37,708 nt of DNA, taken from positions 1 through 37,708 of the forward strand of contig JAJDAD010000004.1 in NCBI GenBank assembly GCA_029262055.1, read 5' to 3'. The position numbers and the translations under genes are program-made. This DNA comes from Candidatus Zhuqueibacterota bacterium. Its GTDB lineage: Bacteria; Zhuqueibacterota; Zhuqueibacteria; Oceanimicrobiales; Oceanimicrobiaceae. Below, in pieces: positions 23,841 to 32,676 of the stretch (position 1 is the first letter of the stretch; every line of letters begins with the position of its first letter). The notes below the pieces were generated by a model. That model had not been told where the DNA came from and made no database searches. It worked only from the letters and a program-made list of their open reading frames with translations.

Positions 23841-24298
23841 CTCGCGCCGGATGCCCGTGACGACTAGAGATAACTGAAAGTCCGGGTGGCACGTGTCTTC
23901 AGACCGTGCGTACCCATGCCGATGAAATGACCACCGCCACAGTCTCTTCAGCCCGTGCGGACTGACAACAGACGATGCCCTTCCCACGAGATTTTCCAAC
24001 CTGCCCACTGGCGAAGAAAAAACCGGTCCTTGCCACCAAAGCAATTGCAAAAAACCAACCCCGGCCTTATCTTATTCCGAATATAAAATCTGAAAGGCCC
24101 ACATTCGGCTTACCGAGACGCCCGTGACTAAATTCCCCGCCAGGTCAGGAGATGGGCACCATTTTTCTTGCGAATTGACAATTTCAAACGATCGTATTTG
24201 CGCAATCACCTCAGAAGGCTTGTCACCGGCTAACTGCTGCCTGTGTGCTCAGATTTTAGTCCGAGTGTGTCTTTGTGTAAAAAAGGAGGGATGACATT
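23841..24298. other. Intergenic region before the MBL gene
   Basis: No gene is supported in these 458 bases. The first 170 bases after the CHAT stop show no clear signal. Bases 24011-24181 are copy 1 of a repeated intergenic element. The remaining 117 bases form the 5' leader of the MBL gene and end in a strong GGAGGG ribosome site. Confidence 0.5.
24011..24181 (+). repeat. Conserved intergenic element, copy 1 (upstream of the MBL gene)
   Basis: It aligns along its length with 29894-30062. Shared blocks include CAAAGCAATTGCAAAAAACC, TTATCTT-TTCCG, CCCACATT-CG, GACTAA, GGTCAGGAG-TGGGCACC and ATTGACAA, while the bases between vary. This mosaic of fixed blocks and variable spacers suggests a structured RNA leader, promoter element or dispersed repeat rather than protein coding. 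GCCCA (about 24101) can pair with TGGGC (about 24154). It ends 118 bases before the ATG of the MBL gene. No known riboswitch is recognised. Confidence 0.65.
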
Positions 24299-25621
24299 AT
24301 GGCGCTAAGGTTTCTCAATAAGAAAACGCACCGCTTCTACTTTGTCAATGAGGCGGGTGAACGAAAAAGTTATGTCCTTACGTTCGGCGATGAGGTCGAT
24401 ACGCGCCAGGGCGCTGCCCCGAGTGGCGCTGCTTTCAGGCGCGTGGCGTACCGCGGCCGTGTCGGCGAGTGGCGCGAACCCGCACTTTCCAGGACGCGCG
24501 GGCTCGAGCTTTATTTTCTCGACGTCGGACAGGGGGATGCCGCATTCATCGTCACCCCGAATAACACGAAAATCCTCATCGACGGTGGCCTGCGCGAGCG
24601 GGCGCTTGGCTTTCTGATTTGGAAGTACCGGCTCGATCTCGCCGGCAACGACGTCACCATAGATCACCTCTTCCTGAGCCACGCTGACAAAGACCATGTC
24701 GAAGGCCTGATTCCTTTGCTCAATCACGATCGCATCACAGTGAATGCTGTCCACCATAACGGCATTGGGCTGTTTGAGTCCGGCTTCAATACCGTGCTCG
24801 GCAACCGCACCGCAGACGGGCGGCTTACCACGTTGCACGATGGACTCAACGACCTGAACGGCTTGAATCTCGCGTCCGGTGGCCAGCAAGTATTCGACGA
24901 CTGGATAGAGGCGGTGCGCGATTCAGGCGCGGCCTATGGCAGGCTGGACCGCTCGACCGGCGTTCTGGATATCGGCGATCCCGCGCTCACCTGCGAAATT
25001 GTGGGTCCGGTTCTGGAACCTGATGGGCAATCGCTAAGATGGCTGGGCGACAAGTCGCATACTATCAACGGGCATTCACTGGTCCTGCGCCTGACGCATG
25101 GCCGGGTGCGAACGTTCTTCTCGGGCGACTTGAACGAGACGGGCAGTGAACACCTGCTGGCAGTCCCTAATGGTGCACTCGATGTGAACGCCCACATTTT
25201 CAAAGCACCGCACCATGGCAGTCATGAGTTCAGCACGGAGCTGTTCCGGGCTGTGCAACCGATGATTACCGTTGTCTCCTCCGGCGAAGTACCCGACCAC
25301 GGACATCCGCGCGCCAACTTTCTTGGGGCCATTGGCGGTGCAGGCCGTGGTGCGGAACCCCTGCTGTTCTCCACCGAAATTGCGGCCTTGTTTGTTGACT
25401 CGGGCGATCCCGCCGCCGTGGCAGATACCGGAACGGTCACCACGTTGGGCGATCTCGACTTCGCGCACGCCGAGGCCAACGCGGAAGCTCGGCGCCGTTT
25501 CAAGAAGGTCTTGCCGGGCATTATCAATGTGCGCAGCGACGGCGATCAAATATTCGCATTCCGGCGAGTCCAGCAAGGCTACCAATGGGAATCGTACGGC
25601 CCGATTGCGCCTGTTCGTTAG
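24299..25621 (+). CDS. ComEC-like metallo-beta-lactamase-fold protein
   Basis: A 440-aa soluble protein. After an 68-residue N-terminal strand-rich domain comes an MBL fold of the ComEC/Rec2 type: LYFLDVGQGDAAFIV (71-85), ILIDGG (92-97), the metal motif SHADKDHVEG (127-136), FFSGDLNETG (about 277) and APHHGSHEFS (about 303), then VPDHGHPRANFLGAI. ComEC-type MBL domains are nucleases or phosphodiesterases; here the channel part is absent, so it is a free hydrolase, often found beside conflict-system genes. ATG at 24299 follows GGAGGG at 8 bases. It lies between the CHAT gene and a two-component system; a direct link to either is not proven. Confidence 0.85.
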   Translation: MALRFLNKKTHRFYFVNEAGERKSYVLTFGDEVDTRQGAAPSGAAFRRVAYRGRVGEWREPALSRTRGLELYFLDVGQGDAAFIVTPNNTKILIDGGLRERALGFLIWKYRLDLAGNDVTIDHLFLSHADKDHVEGLIPLLNHDRITVNAVHHNGIGLFESGFNTVLGNRTADGRLTTLHDGLNDLNGLNLASGGQQVFDDWIEAVRDSGAAYGRLDRSTGVLDIGDPALTCEIVGPVLEPDGQSLRWLGDKSHTINGHSLVLRLTHGRVRTFFSGDLNETGSEHLLAVPNGALDVNAHIFKAPHHGSHEFSTELFRAVQPMITVVSSGEVPDHGHPRANFLGAIGGAGRGAEPLLFSTEIAALFVDSGDPAAVADTGTVTTLGDLDFAHAEANAEARRRFKKVLPGIINVRSDGDQIFAFRRVQQGYQWESYGPIAPVR

Positions 25622-25803
25622 CTTGCGGCACTACCGGTTGGGGAGACAGACAGTCTGTGGTATTTGATGAATATGACGACTGGTCCCAGCATCGAGCGAA
25701 GGTGGGTGTGGCACTTGCCTTCAAAGCCATGACCTTCGCTTACGGGGGAAGGCAAAATCCGCTACGCGCCGTGTGTTTTCTGAAAACAAATGTCTGCGGA
25801 TCC

Positions 25804-25834
25804 TTGACAAACTGCACAATAGTCTCCATATTAT
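25804..25834 (+). promoter_or_regulatory. Probable sigma70-type promoter of the two-component operon
   Basis: A consensus TTGACA (25804-25809) is followed by TATTAT (25829-25834) at 19 bases or CATATT at 17 bases. It lies 140 bases before the kinase start. Confidence 0.5.
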
Positions 25835-25840
25835 TTGTCA

Positions 25841-25860
25841 GACCGCCCGATTGGGCGGTC
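25841..25860 (+). promoter_or_regulatory. Perfect hairpin in the kinase leader
   Basis: GACCGCCC-GATT-GGGCGGTC is an 8-bp GC-rich perfect stem with a tetraloop, starting 6 bases after the -10 box, so it would lie at the very 5' end of the transcript. It could be an operator or a 5' stabilising stem; it is not followed by a T-tract, so termination is unlikely. Confidence 0.4.
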
Positions 25861-25973
25861 GCCGAGGAGGAACATTTTCCCATCTACTATTTTTGAAACG
25901 TAACCTCATTTCTGAATTCAGAACAACTCAGCTATATTCTGTTAATTCTGTCGCGCTTTGGCGTAGGGTTCTA

Positions 25974-28199
25974 ATGGCCAAAATACTCATCACGGATCGC
26001 TTGAGGGGGCTCATCCTCGGTCTCGCTATGGCTGCGGTAGCCTTCGGTTCGGTGGGGATTACCATAGTCTTCTTGTACCGGGCAGGGTTCGAACAGGACC
26101 GTGCTCGCTTGCGCGAAGCTGTTCAAAGTCGCGCGCGTTTTCTGGAAGCTGTGGCTAGGTTTGACGTCATTTTCAGTGCAGACGATGTCCCCGGTGGCGC
26201 TTTTGAGGCAACCCTGAGCCAACTCCGTGAGGCCCATCAGCACTTCGAGGGTTTCGGTGAAACCGGTGAGTTTACCCTTGCCAAACTTGATGGCAAAGAG
26301 ATAATCTTCCTCTTATCGCACCGGCACAGAGATGATTTTGGCACACTCGACGATCATGCGCCAGTTCCGTTGGGTAGCCAATTTGCACGACCGATGCAGT
26401 TAGCCCTGTCCGGAAAATCAGGGACTGTCGTGGATTTGGATTACCGCGGAACAACTGTGCTTGCTGCTCATGAGCCGGTTGTTATCGAGGGCTTGGTGTT
26501 GGGAATTGTTGCGAAAATAGATTTAGCAGAGGTGAAATCACCGTTTCTCAAGGCCTGTTTGGTTGCCGGCGGAGTAGCGATTGTACTTGTCTTTCTCGGG
26601 CTCTCATTGTTCGTACGCATTGGCAACCCTGTTATCCTACGTATGGAAGAGAGCGAAAGGAGGTTCCGTCATATTTTTGAGGAGGTTCCTGTCTCTATTT
26701 GGGAAGAAGATTTCTCAGAAGTTCAAGCCCATTTAGACAAGTTACGAAAAGAAGGTGTAGACGATTTCCCGGAATACTTTGAGGCACACCCTGATGAGGT
26801 GAGACTTTGCGTAAGAAAGGTCAAAGTGTTAGACGTAAATAAGGCAAGTCTTGATTTACACGCAGCAAGCACCAAGGAGGAACTCCTCGGCAACCTCGAC
26901 AAGATTTTCACACAAGAGTCATTTGAGACTTTCAAGAAGGAGCTTGTGGTAATAGCCGCCGGCCGGTCAGGGTTTAAATCCGATGCCATTGTCAAGACGC
27001 TGTCAGGCGATTTACGTGATATCCATCTCAAGTTTTCAACTGTCACTGCTGACGATGCCGGCGGCAAGAGCCGGAGAGCATTGGTAGCAATCACGGATAT
27101 TACTGAACGCAAGCGAGCAGAGGCGGAATTGCGTAAATTGTCCGTTGCAGTTGAGCAAAGCCCGGCCTCTGTCATGATTACAGATACTGAGGGATACTTT
27201 GAGTACGTCAATCCTCGATTCACCGAAATGACGGGCTACAGCAGTGATGAGGTTCTCGGAAAAAAACCGAGCATTTTGAAATCCGGGGAGACTCCGGCCG
27301 CTGAATACGAGCATCTGTGGCGCACTATCACAGCCGGCCAGGAATGGCGTGGGGAGTTTTTGAACAAGGGCAAGACTGGTTCGCTTTTTTGGCAGTCGGC
27401 ATTCATTTCGCCTATCAGAAATCAAGCCGGAGAAATCACACATTTTCTTTCGGTTGAACAGGACATTACTGACCGCAAAAGAGCTGAGACAGCCCTGCGC
27501 GAGAGCGAAAAAAGAATGAAGGGCCTCTCCCACCGTTTGCTTGAGGTGCAGGAGGCTGAGCGGCGTTATATCGCGCGCGAATTGCACGATGAAATAGGCC
27601 AGACTCTGACGGCAGTGAAACTAAATCTACTGAGCCTGCAGCGAGATGTAGAGACGGAACAGGCTCAGCAACGACTCCAGGATGGCGTTAGCATAATCGA
27701 GCGGGCCCTGCAGGAGGTACGCGACCTCTCACTAAACCTGCGGCCGTCTTTGCTCGATGATCTTGGCCTCGTACCCGCTTTACGATGGCTAATTGACCGG
27801 CAGGTGCAGGCAATGAAAGTATCGGCCAGAATCGAACTGGAAGATTTTCATGAACCTTTACCGGCAGTCCTGGAAATCGCCTGCTATCGTATCGTTCAGG
27901 AAGCACTCACCAATGTGGCCAAACACGCAAAAGCAAGCTCAGTCTGGGTCACCTTGACCTGTCACAAAACCCATATTGAACTTATCATTGGTGATGATGG
28001 CGCCGGATTCAATGTACAGCCGACAAGAGCACAGGCGACCTTGGGGCAAAGCCTTGGTCTCCTGGGGATGGAGGAGCGAGCATTGCTTGTTGGTGGCCGA
28101 ATTGAGTTTGAATCTATTTTAGGGAAAGGTACCGAAGTGAAGGTCCTGTTCCCTGTGGAGATTGTCAAGCCATCTTCATCATCGAACCAGGAAGCTTAA
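25974..28199 (+). CDS. PAS-domain sensor histidine kinase, NarL/HisKA_3 type
   Basis: A 741-aa membrane kinase. TM1 (about 11-35) and TM2 (about 191-215) enclose an extracytoplasmic sensor region (about 36-190). Two PAS domains follow: about 225-380 and 388-502, ending in DITERKRAEAEL and DITDRKRAETAL. The HisKA_3 motif holds the phospho-acceptor H538 in ARELHDEIGQ, and the HATPase has N647 (EALTNVAKHA), GDDGAGF (673-679) and LGLLGMEERA. It should phosphorylate the NarL-type regulator encoded 15 bases downstream. ATG at 25974 starts just before TM1 with a weak AGGG site; a longer in-frame form would read through the leader hairpin and is less likely. The signal is unknown. Confidence 0.9.
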   Translation: MAKILITDRLRGLILGLAMAAVAFGSVGITIVFLYRAGFEQDRARLREAVQSRARFLEAVARFDVIFSADDVPGGAFEATLSQLREAHQHFEGFGETGEFTLAKLDGKEIIFLLSHRHRDDFGTLDDHAPVPLGSQFARPMQLALSGKSGTVVDLDYRGTTVLAAHEPVVIEGLVLGIVAKIDLAEVKSPFLKACLVAGGVAIVLVFLGLSLFVRIGNPVILRMEESERRFRHIFEEVPVSIWEEDFSEVQAHLDKLRKEGVDDFPEYFEAHPDEVRLCVRKVKVLDVNKASLDLHAASTKEELLGNLDKIFTQESFETFKKELVVIAAGRSGFKSDAIVKTLSGDLRDIHLKFSTVTADDAGGKSRRALVAITDITERKRAEAELRKLSVAVEQSPASVMITDTEGYFEYVNPRFTEMTGYSSDEVLGKKPSILKSGETPAAEYEHLWRTITAGQEWRGEFLNKGKTGSLFWQSAFISPIRNQAGEITHFLSVEQDITDRKRAETALRESEKRMKGLSHRLLEVQEAERRYIARELHDEIGQTLTAVKLNLLSLQRDVETEQAQQRLQDGVSIIERALQEVRDLSLNLRPSLLDDLGLVPALRWLIDRQVQAMKVSARIELEDFHEPLPAVLEIACYRIVQEALTNVAKHAKASSVWVTLTCHKTHIELIIGDDGAGFNVQPTRAQATLGQSLGLLGMEERALLVGGRIEFESILGKGTEVKVLFPVEIVKPSSSSNQEA

Positions 28200-28214
28200 A
28201 CGGAAATCTGTACT

Positions 28215-28898
28215 ATGAAATCAGCTAAAGTCATTGTGGCCGATGATCATACTCTTGTCCGGGCAGGTATTCGTTCGCTGCTTGAACAGGTGAAGGGAAT
28301 TGAGGTTGTGGCCGAAGCAACTGACGGCCGGGAAGCACTACAAAAGATTCAAGAACACGATCCGGATATTGTCTTAATGGACATTGCCATGCCTGGGCTT
28401 AACGGCCTGGATGCTGCTGCCCGGGCAGCACGCGATTTTCCAGATGTGCGCGTGATTATTCTTTCCATGCATACAACTGAAGAGTACGTTCTGCAGGCGC
28501 TCCGCGCAGGCGCTGCCGGCTATCTGGTCAAGGATGCGGCATTGGCCGAGCTAGGGATCGCCATTGCGTCGGTTCTGCGGGGGGAGACCTATCTCTCGCC
28601 CGCGGTTTCCAAGCATGTGATTGAAAAATATGTTAAGCGCACTCAGACCAGACGAGATGAAGTGGAAGACAAAAACCCGCGGCTATCGGCACGACAACAT
28701 CTCACTTCGCGCCAACGTGAGATCCTGCAGCTCATAGCCGAAGGATCGACAAACAAAGACATTGCATCGACGTTGCGTCTGAGCGTAAAAACAGTAGACT
28801 CGCACCGCACGCAATTGATGGATAAGTTAAATATTCATGATGTCGCGGGCCTTGTGCGCTACGCGGTTCGCATCGGGCTTGTGACCGTTGACCGTTGA
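28215..28898 (+). CDS. NarL/LuxR-family response regulator
   Basis: A 227-aa regulator. The receiver has the acidic pair D10/D11, the phospho-acceptor D56 in DIVLMDIAMPG, the Ser/Thr in IILSMH and the Lys in GYLVKDA. The C-terminal LuxR helix-turn-helix is LTSRQREILQLIAEGSTNKD followed by the recognition region VKTVDSHRTQLMDKL (about 164-210). It is the cognate partner of the kinase upstream. The linker is somewhat long (TRRDEVEDKNPRLSARQH). Target genes are not evident. Confidence 0.95.
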   Translation: MKSAKVIVADDHTLVRAGIRSLLEQVKGIEVVAEATDGREALQKIQEHDPDIVLMDIAMPGLNGLDAAARAARDFPDVRVIILSMHTTEEYVLQALRAGAAGYLVKDAALAELGIAIASVLRGETYLSPAVSKHVIEKYVKRTQTRRDEVEDKNPRLSARQHLTSRQREILQLIAEGSTNKDIASTLRLSVKTVDSHRTQLMDKLNIHDVAGLVRYAVRIGLVTVDR

Positions 28899-29490
28899 TA
28901 GGTTCCTCTGCTACATAACCCCGGAAGCCTGTACTTGCCCTCATCTGCCGCAGCATCGCTTGCACAATACCCCGTGGCGCGCATAGGGTGTTTTCCTGTC
29001 CAAAATAGGGTTTTCCCCTGATTGCTTGTTTGCCGCGTGTAACCTATCTTACTTCCGTTAGTTGTGAAGCGTCAGCCTGGGTCATAGTCGAACCCACGTC
29101 CAGAGAAGTATACGATTCCGACATTGAATATCCAATTTCCTGATGCGCGCCTGATAGTGATTCTGAAGTTGCCGGTCGTGGCGAGTCGGCCTGATGGTCT
29201 GTAATAGGGTGACTTGACACGCAGCCTGAAATGCTACGGTAGCAACCCGTAATAACCGAATTTTGTGCCGAGAACGAACCCGACCCTACTGACGCTACAT
29301 GACCCTATCGAATGCGCAGGGTTACCCCCAAGAAAAATATCCCCGCAGGACACAGGTGATTGTTCAAGAAACTGCCCGGCACCGTCGCGGTTCCTACCCA
29401 GCCCATAGACGTGGGTCCGGTTGTTTGGCGGCCTGAGTAGGAAAAGTCCGTACAGAGCGGAGGTATGTTCATTTAACTTAAAGACTCAAA
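28899..29490. other. Intergenic region with a possible decayed minus-strand frame
   Basis: No intact gene is supported in these 592 bases. On the minus strand, from about 29455 to 29083, one frame stays open except for a single TAG and includes LGTKFGYYGLLP before the stop, and RLATTGNFRITIRRASGNW followed by IFNVGIVYFSGRGFDYD after it. That alternation resembles outer-membrane beta-barrel strands, so it may be a relic of such a gene, but other frames are also open here. The plus strand shows no clear promoter for the zinc-ribbon gene. Confidence 0.3.
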
Positions 29491-29694
29491 ATGATTAAGA
29501 ACCTTCCTGACTGCTTGAAGTGCACCCCCGGAAAATTACTGCCTCTATCTGATTATGGCAGAGGCGGCGCATCGGTTATGTACAAGGCCTGGGTTTGTAT
29601 GAATCCGGAGTGTGGTTTCAACATCCGTATCGACAACGGCCAGGTTAGCCTGGGAAAGCCGATCGTACCTGATTCAAGTCAAGCTCTCGACTGA
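29491..29694 (+). CDS. Zinc-ribbon microprotein (67 aa)
   Basis: A 67-aa protein with two cysteine pairs, C8-x2-C11 (CLKC) and C36-x4-C41 (CMNPEC), separated by 24 residues, the usual spacing for a zinc-ribbon knuckle. The rest is short beta strands (VMYKAWVC, GFNIRIDNG). It could bind nucleic acid or protein; no named family is recognised. The ATG at 29491 lacks a strong ribosome site. It is alone, between the two-component system and the second repeat element. Confidence 0.6.
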   Translation: MIKNLPDCLKCTPGKLLPLSDYGRGGASVMYKAWVCMNPECGFNIRIDNGQVSLGKPIVPDSSQALD

Positions 29695-30080
29695 AAGACT
29701 CCGTCGTCCCGCCATGGACCCACTGACCAGCACCTTCTCTCTGGTCATTTCCAGCTAACTTCGCTCTATCCGACGATTTGTCACGGCAATCAACGCCGGC
29801 GTTTCTACCCGTACAGGCGGCCCTGACATACGCAAGCGCGTGACACGTAACTCACCGCGCACGTAGTCAACCGTAGACAAACACCTAGTCCCTGCCGAAG
29901 AAAAACCCCTACTTTCGCCCAAAGCAATTGCAAAAAACCGGCCCAGGCGTTATCTTGTTCCGGTCCAGGTTCTGAGACCCACATTTCGACTTACGGGGAT
30001 ACCCGCGACTAACCTGCCTGCCTGGTCAGGAGGTGGGCACCTTTTTCCAGCGGCATTGACAACTTTAGGAGGGTAGCAAA
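29695..30080 (+). other. Intergenic region before the DUF885 gene
   Basis: These 386 bases have no supported gene. The first 200 bases show nothing clear. Bases 29894-30062 are copy 2 of the conserved intergenic element, and an AGGAGGG ribosome site follows just before the GTG at 30081. Confidence 0.5.
29894..30062 (+). repeat. Conserved intergenic element, copy 2 (upstream of the DUF885 gene)
   Basis: This is the partner of 24011-24181 in the same orientation. It has extra internal symmetry: CGGG-GATA-CCCG (about 29993-30004), CCTG-GT-CAGG (about 30021-30030) and AGGTG-GG-CACCT followed by TTTT (about 30030-30046), the last of which looks like a small intrinsic terminator or attenuator. It ends 18 bases before the DUF885 GTG start. 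Role unknown. Confidence 0.65.
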
Positions 30081-31745
30081 GTGAAATCTGTCAGTTCAAG
30101 GGCGTCATACGGTTTTGTTTCTTTGCTGGTGGTCTTTAGCTGTTCCTTTTGTGCCAGCGGTCATGCCGCGGACGGCTATGACGACGTGGTGACGCTCTTC
30201 AAGGAGTGGCGCACATTTGAGCGACCGCCGATGCTGGATGGCGCGCCTGACTACACTGCGGAAATGTTCGCCAAGCGCTACGAGTCCTTTAAAAAATATA
30301 GGCAGCGATTGGATGAAATCGATCACAGCAAGTGGCCGGTGGCCGAGCAAGTCGATTGGTATGTTCTTCTGGCTGAAATGAACGGCTTCGACTTTAACCA
30401 TCGTATCCTGATGCCGTGGGCTCGCGACCCCGCGTTCTACAAATCTGTCTGGACCTACAAAAGCGACGTGCCGGCCCATGAAGGCCCCACGCATCATGCG
30501 ACCACTGAACTTTGGACCTATAATTTCCCACTTACAAAAGAAGCAGAAACCCGCCTGATCGCCGACCTGAACGTCATTGCGCCACTCAATAAACAGGCAA
30601 AAACAAATCTCACCGGCAATGCCCGTGAATTGTGGATTGCCGGCATTCGAGATATCCGCGAGCAGAGCGCCATGTTGGTTCAGCTTAGCGACATGGTTGG
30701 CAGCAACGCAAGCAATGCGCTCAAACAAGCCATCGCAGCAGCCAAGGAAGCAACTGACGAGCTGGCCGCCTGGCTGGAGCAACAATCGCCCTCAAAGACC
30801 GGGCCATCCGGAATCGGCAAAGAAAACTACACATGGTATCAGCAAAATGTTCACCTGGTTCCGCTCACCTGGGACGATGAGGTGCGGGTGTTAAAACGGG
30901 AACTGGCGCGTGCCTGGTCATCGCTGAAACTGGAAGAACACCGCAACCGGCATTTGCCCGAGCTCAAAGCTGCATCCTCTCCCGAAGAATATGAGACGCT
31001 GGCAGAGCAAACGGCCCAGGAATTCCTGAGCTTCTTGCGGGAAAAAGAAATCGTGTCGGTTGCGGACTACTTTGAGGCCGCGCTAAGACCACACTTGGGC
31101 AGCTTTGTTCCGAAAGAGAAGCGTAACTTTTTCCGGATCGTCATGCACTACAATCCTGCGCCGCTCTATTCACATTCTTACCATTGGTTTGAGCTGGCTC
31201 GGATGGAACACGAGCCACACCCAAGCGTCATCCGGCGGGATGCCTTGCTTTACAATATTTTTGATAGCCGCAACGAAGGCACGGCCACGGCTGTTGAAGA
31301 AATATTTATGCACGCAGGCTTATATGATGATAATCCTCGTGTCCGGGAATTGGTTTGGATCATGATCGCGCAAAGGGCGGCAAGGGGCCTGGGTTCACTT
31401 TACGCGCACGCCAATGAAATGACGATGGAGGAAGCCGGCAAAGTCCACAGTGAATGGACGCCCCGAGGCTGGATGAAGACAGAGCGCGAGTTATTGATTT
31501 TTGAGCAACACCTGTACTTGCGTCAGCCGGGCTACGGCACCAGCTATATAACCGGTAAATACCTTTTGGAAGAAACGATGGCCGCCTATATCCAGCAGAA
31601 AGAACAGCAGGATGAGCTTTTTAGACTAAAAGATTTTTTTGATGAGCTTAATGCAACCGGAAACATTCCGATCGCGCTTGTCCGTTGGCAAATGACAGGG
31701 TCGAATGCTCATTTAGCATCGATACTGGAAAAATCAGGCAAGTAG
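30081..31745 (+). CDS. DUF885-family exported protein (putative peptidase-like)
   Basis: A 554-aa protein with a signal peptide ([20 protein letters not shown]). It matches the DUF885 group that shares [71 protein letters not shown] and [16 protein letters not shown]885 proteins are helical, M32-carboxypeptidase-like, and suspected metallopeptidases; the glutamates in EGTATAVEE are the likely active region, though a textbook HExxH is absent. The start is GTG at 30081 behind GGAGGG. It is preceded by the second copy of the conserved intergenic element. Actual substrate unknown. Confidence 0.8.
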   Translation: MKSVSSRASYGFVSLLVVFSCSFCASGHAADGYDDVVTLFKEWRTFERPPMLDGAPDYTAEMFAKRYESFKKYRQRLDEIDHSKWPVAEQVDWYVLLAEMNGFDFNHRILMPWARDPAFYKSVWTYKSDVPAHEGPTHHATTELWTYNFPLTKEAETRLIADLNVIAPLNKQAKTNLTGNARELWIAGIRDIREQSAMLVQLSDMVGSNASNALKQAIAAAKEATDELAAWLEQQSPSKTGPSGIGKENYTWYQQNVHLVPLTWDDEVRVLKRELARAWSSLKLEEHRNRHLPELKAASSPEEYETLAEQTAQEFLSFLREKEIVSVADYFEAALRPHLGSFVPKEKRNFFRIVMHYNPAPLYSHSYHWFELARMEHEPHPSVIRRDALLYNIFDSRNEGTATAVEEIFMHAGLYDDNPRVRELVWIMIAQRAARGLGSLYAHANEMTMEEAGKVHSEWTPRGWMKTERELLIFEQHLYLRQPGYGTSYITGKYLLEETMAAYIQQKEQQDELFRLKDFFDELNATGNIPIALVRWQMTGSNAHLASILEKSGK

Positions 31746-31801
31746 GAGGAACGTCTTCCGAGGTCGTTTATAGGAAAGGAAGGTGCGCGACAGGAGGAAC
31801 T

Positions 31802-31824
31802 CCCGGACGTTCAGGCCGTCCGGG
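31802..31824. terminator. Hairpin between convergent genes
   Basis: CCCGGACG (31802-31809) and CGTCCGGG (31817-31824) form a perfect 8-bp stem with a 7-base loop, placed in the 97 bases between the DUF885 gene and the convergent lipoprotein gene. A bidirectional terminator is the likely role; no long T-tract is present. Confidence 0.45.
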
Positions 31825-31842
31825 GCCCACCCGCTCAGGATC

Positions 31843-32676
31843 CTAGTTTGTGCACTGCACATCCTGCTGATTCTCATCCCAGCAAGATTTTTCTCCGTTA
31901 TTGAAATTGGGATCAATGATGTAACCCTCGCCGGTTTGATTATTCCAGGCAGCCTTGACCGTATCCTGCGCGCCGGCATTTAAGAACTCTACGGAAATAT
32001 CTGGGCTCATTACTTCATAGGTCAATGTACTGCCGACGCCCTGGTCATCGGGATTGTTGTTTGTGAACATGAGGGTACGATCGTCGTCCGAAATATATTC
32101 CCAATCTATGCGTCCGTGGTTGCGTTGTTCGTTCGGATGAGAGTCGTTGTAGAATTGCCAAAAGCCGGAACCTCCATCGATTGCACTGTCGCCCTCGTAC
32201 CACCGGAACTTATCGAGCGGCGTTGGAAGTTGCCTGGACACAAACATCTCCCAGTGTACGACACTAGGCCGGACCTCACCAACCAACTCAAGGGTCAATG
32301 TCTGATTATTGGTGGTTGTCGTAAACTCCCAGTGAAACTTGCCATCGTCTTCCAACGTTGGGTTGGCGCTGAGGGCGGCAGCAGTTGCGGCCACCGGAAT
32401 CGCGGTCGCTGCCAAGACAGCAACATTGAAAATGGTCACCGTCAGGACCGCCCGCAGAAAATTCGCCTGCGTGAACTGGAGTGCCGCATCGCCCAGGCTG
32501 GCTTTCCCACCGTCTTCGGGGAACAGTGAGAAATCCATGCTCATGGTAGTGAGCGGCGGAATCTCCGGAGCAACATCCCCGGGATCGGTAGGGCCATCAC
32601 TACTACAGGAAGGCAGGACGGCCATATAAAAGCAAAGCAGTACAATCAGGCACTTGTCGCCGGTTGCGATTTTCAT
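31843..32676 (-). CDS. Hypothetical lipoprotein (277 aa)
   Basis: The N-terminus MKIATGDKCLIVLLCFYMAV runs into LPSCSSDG, a lipobox with Cys at about residue 23, followed by a Pro/Asp-rich linker (PTDPGDVAPEIPPL). The remainder is beta-rich with a hydrophobic helix near LRAVLTVTIFNVAVLAATAI, and segments such as KFRWYEGDSAIDGGSGFWQF that resemble small lipoproteins of FCB bacteria; no domain name is recognised. ATG at 32676 is chosen for AGGAGG 5 bases upstream; the longer form has no ribosome site. It is probably anchored in the periplasm or on the cell surface. Confidence 0.7.
   Translation of the reverse strand: MKIATGDKCLIVLLCFYMAVLPSCSSDGPTDPGDVAPEIPPLTTMSMDFSLFPEDGGKASLGDAALQFTQANFLRAVLTVTIFNVAVLAATAIPVAATAAALSANPTLEDDGKFHWEFTTTTNNQTLTLELVGEVRPSVVHWEMFVSRQLPTPLDKFRWYEGDSAIDGGSGFWQFYNDSHPNEQRNHGRIDWEYISDDDRTLMFTNNNPDDQGVGSTLTYEVMSPDISVEFLNAGAQDTVKAAWNNQTGEGYIIDPNFNNGEKSCWDENQQDVQCTN

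Larger units (their letters stand above)
25622..25973 (+). other. Intergenic region before the histidine kinase
   Basis: These 352 bases carry a promoter (25804-25834) and an 8-bp perfect hairpin (25841-25860). An open plus-strand frame reaching 25896 (with the segment VVFDEYDDWSQHRAKVG) overlaps the MBL stop but has no ribosome site and is not called. A GAGGAGG at 25864-25870 is not followed by a start codon at suitable distance. Confidence 0.45.

Noticed and set aside
25585-25896. 103-codon plus-strand ORF between the MBL gene and the kinase
   Set aside because: It starts inside the MBL gene, has no ribosome site and runs through the kinase promoter and hairpin.
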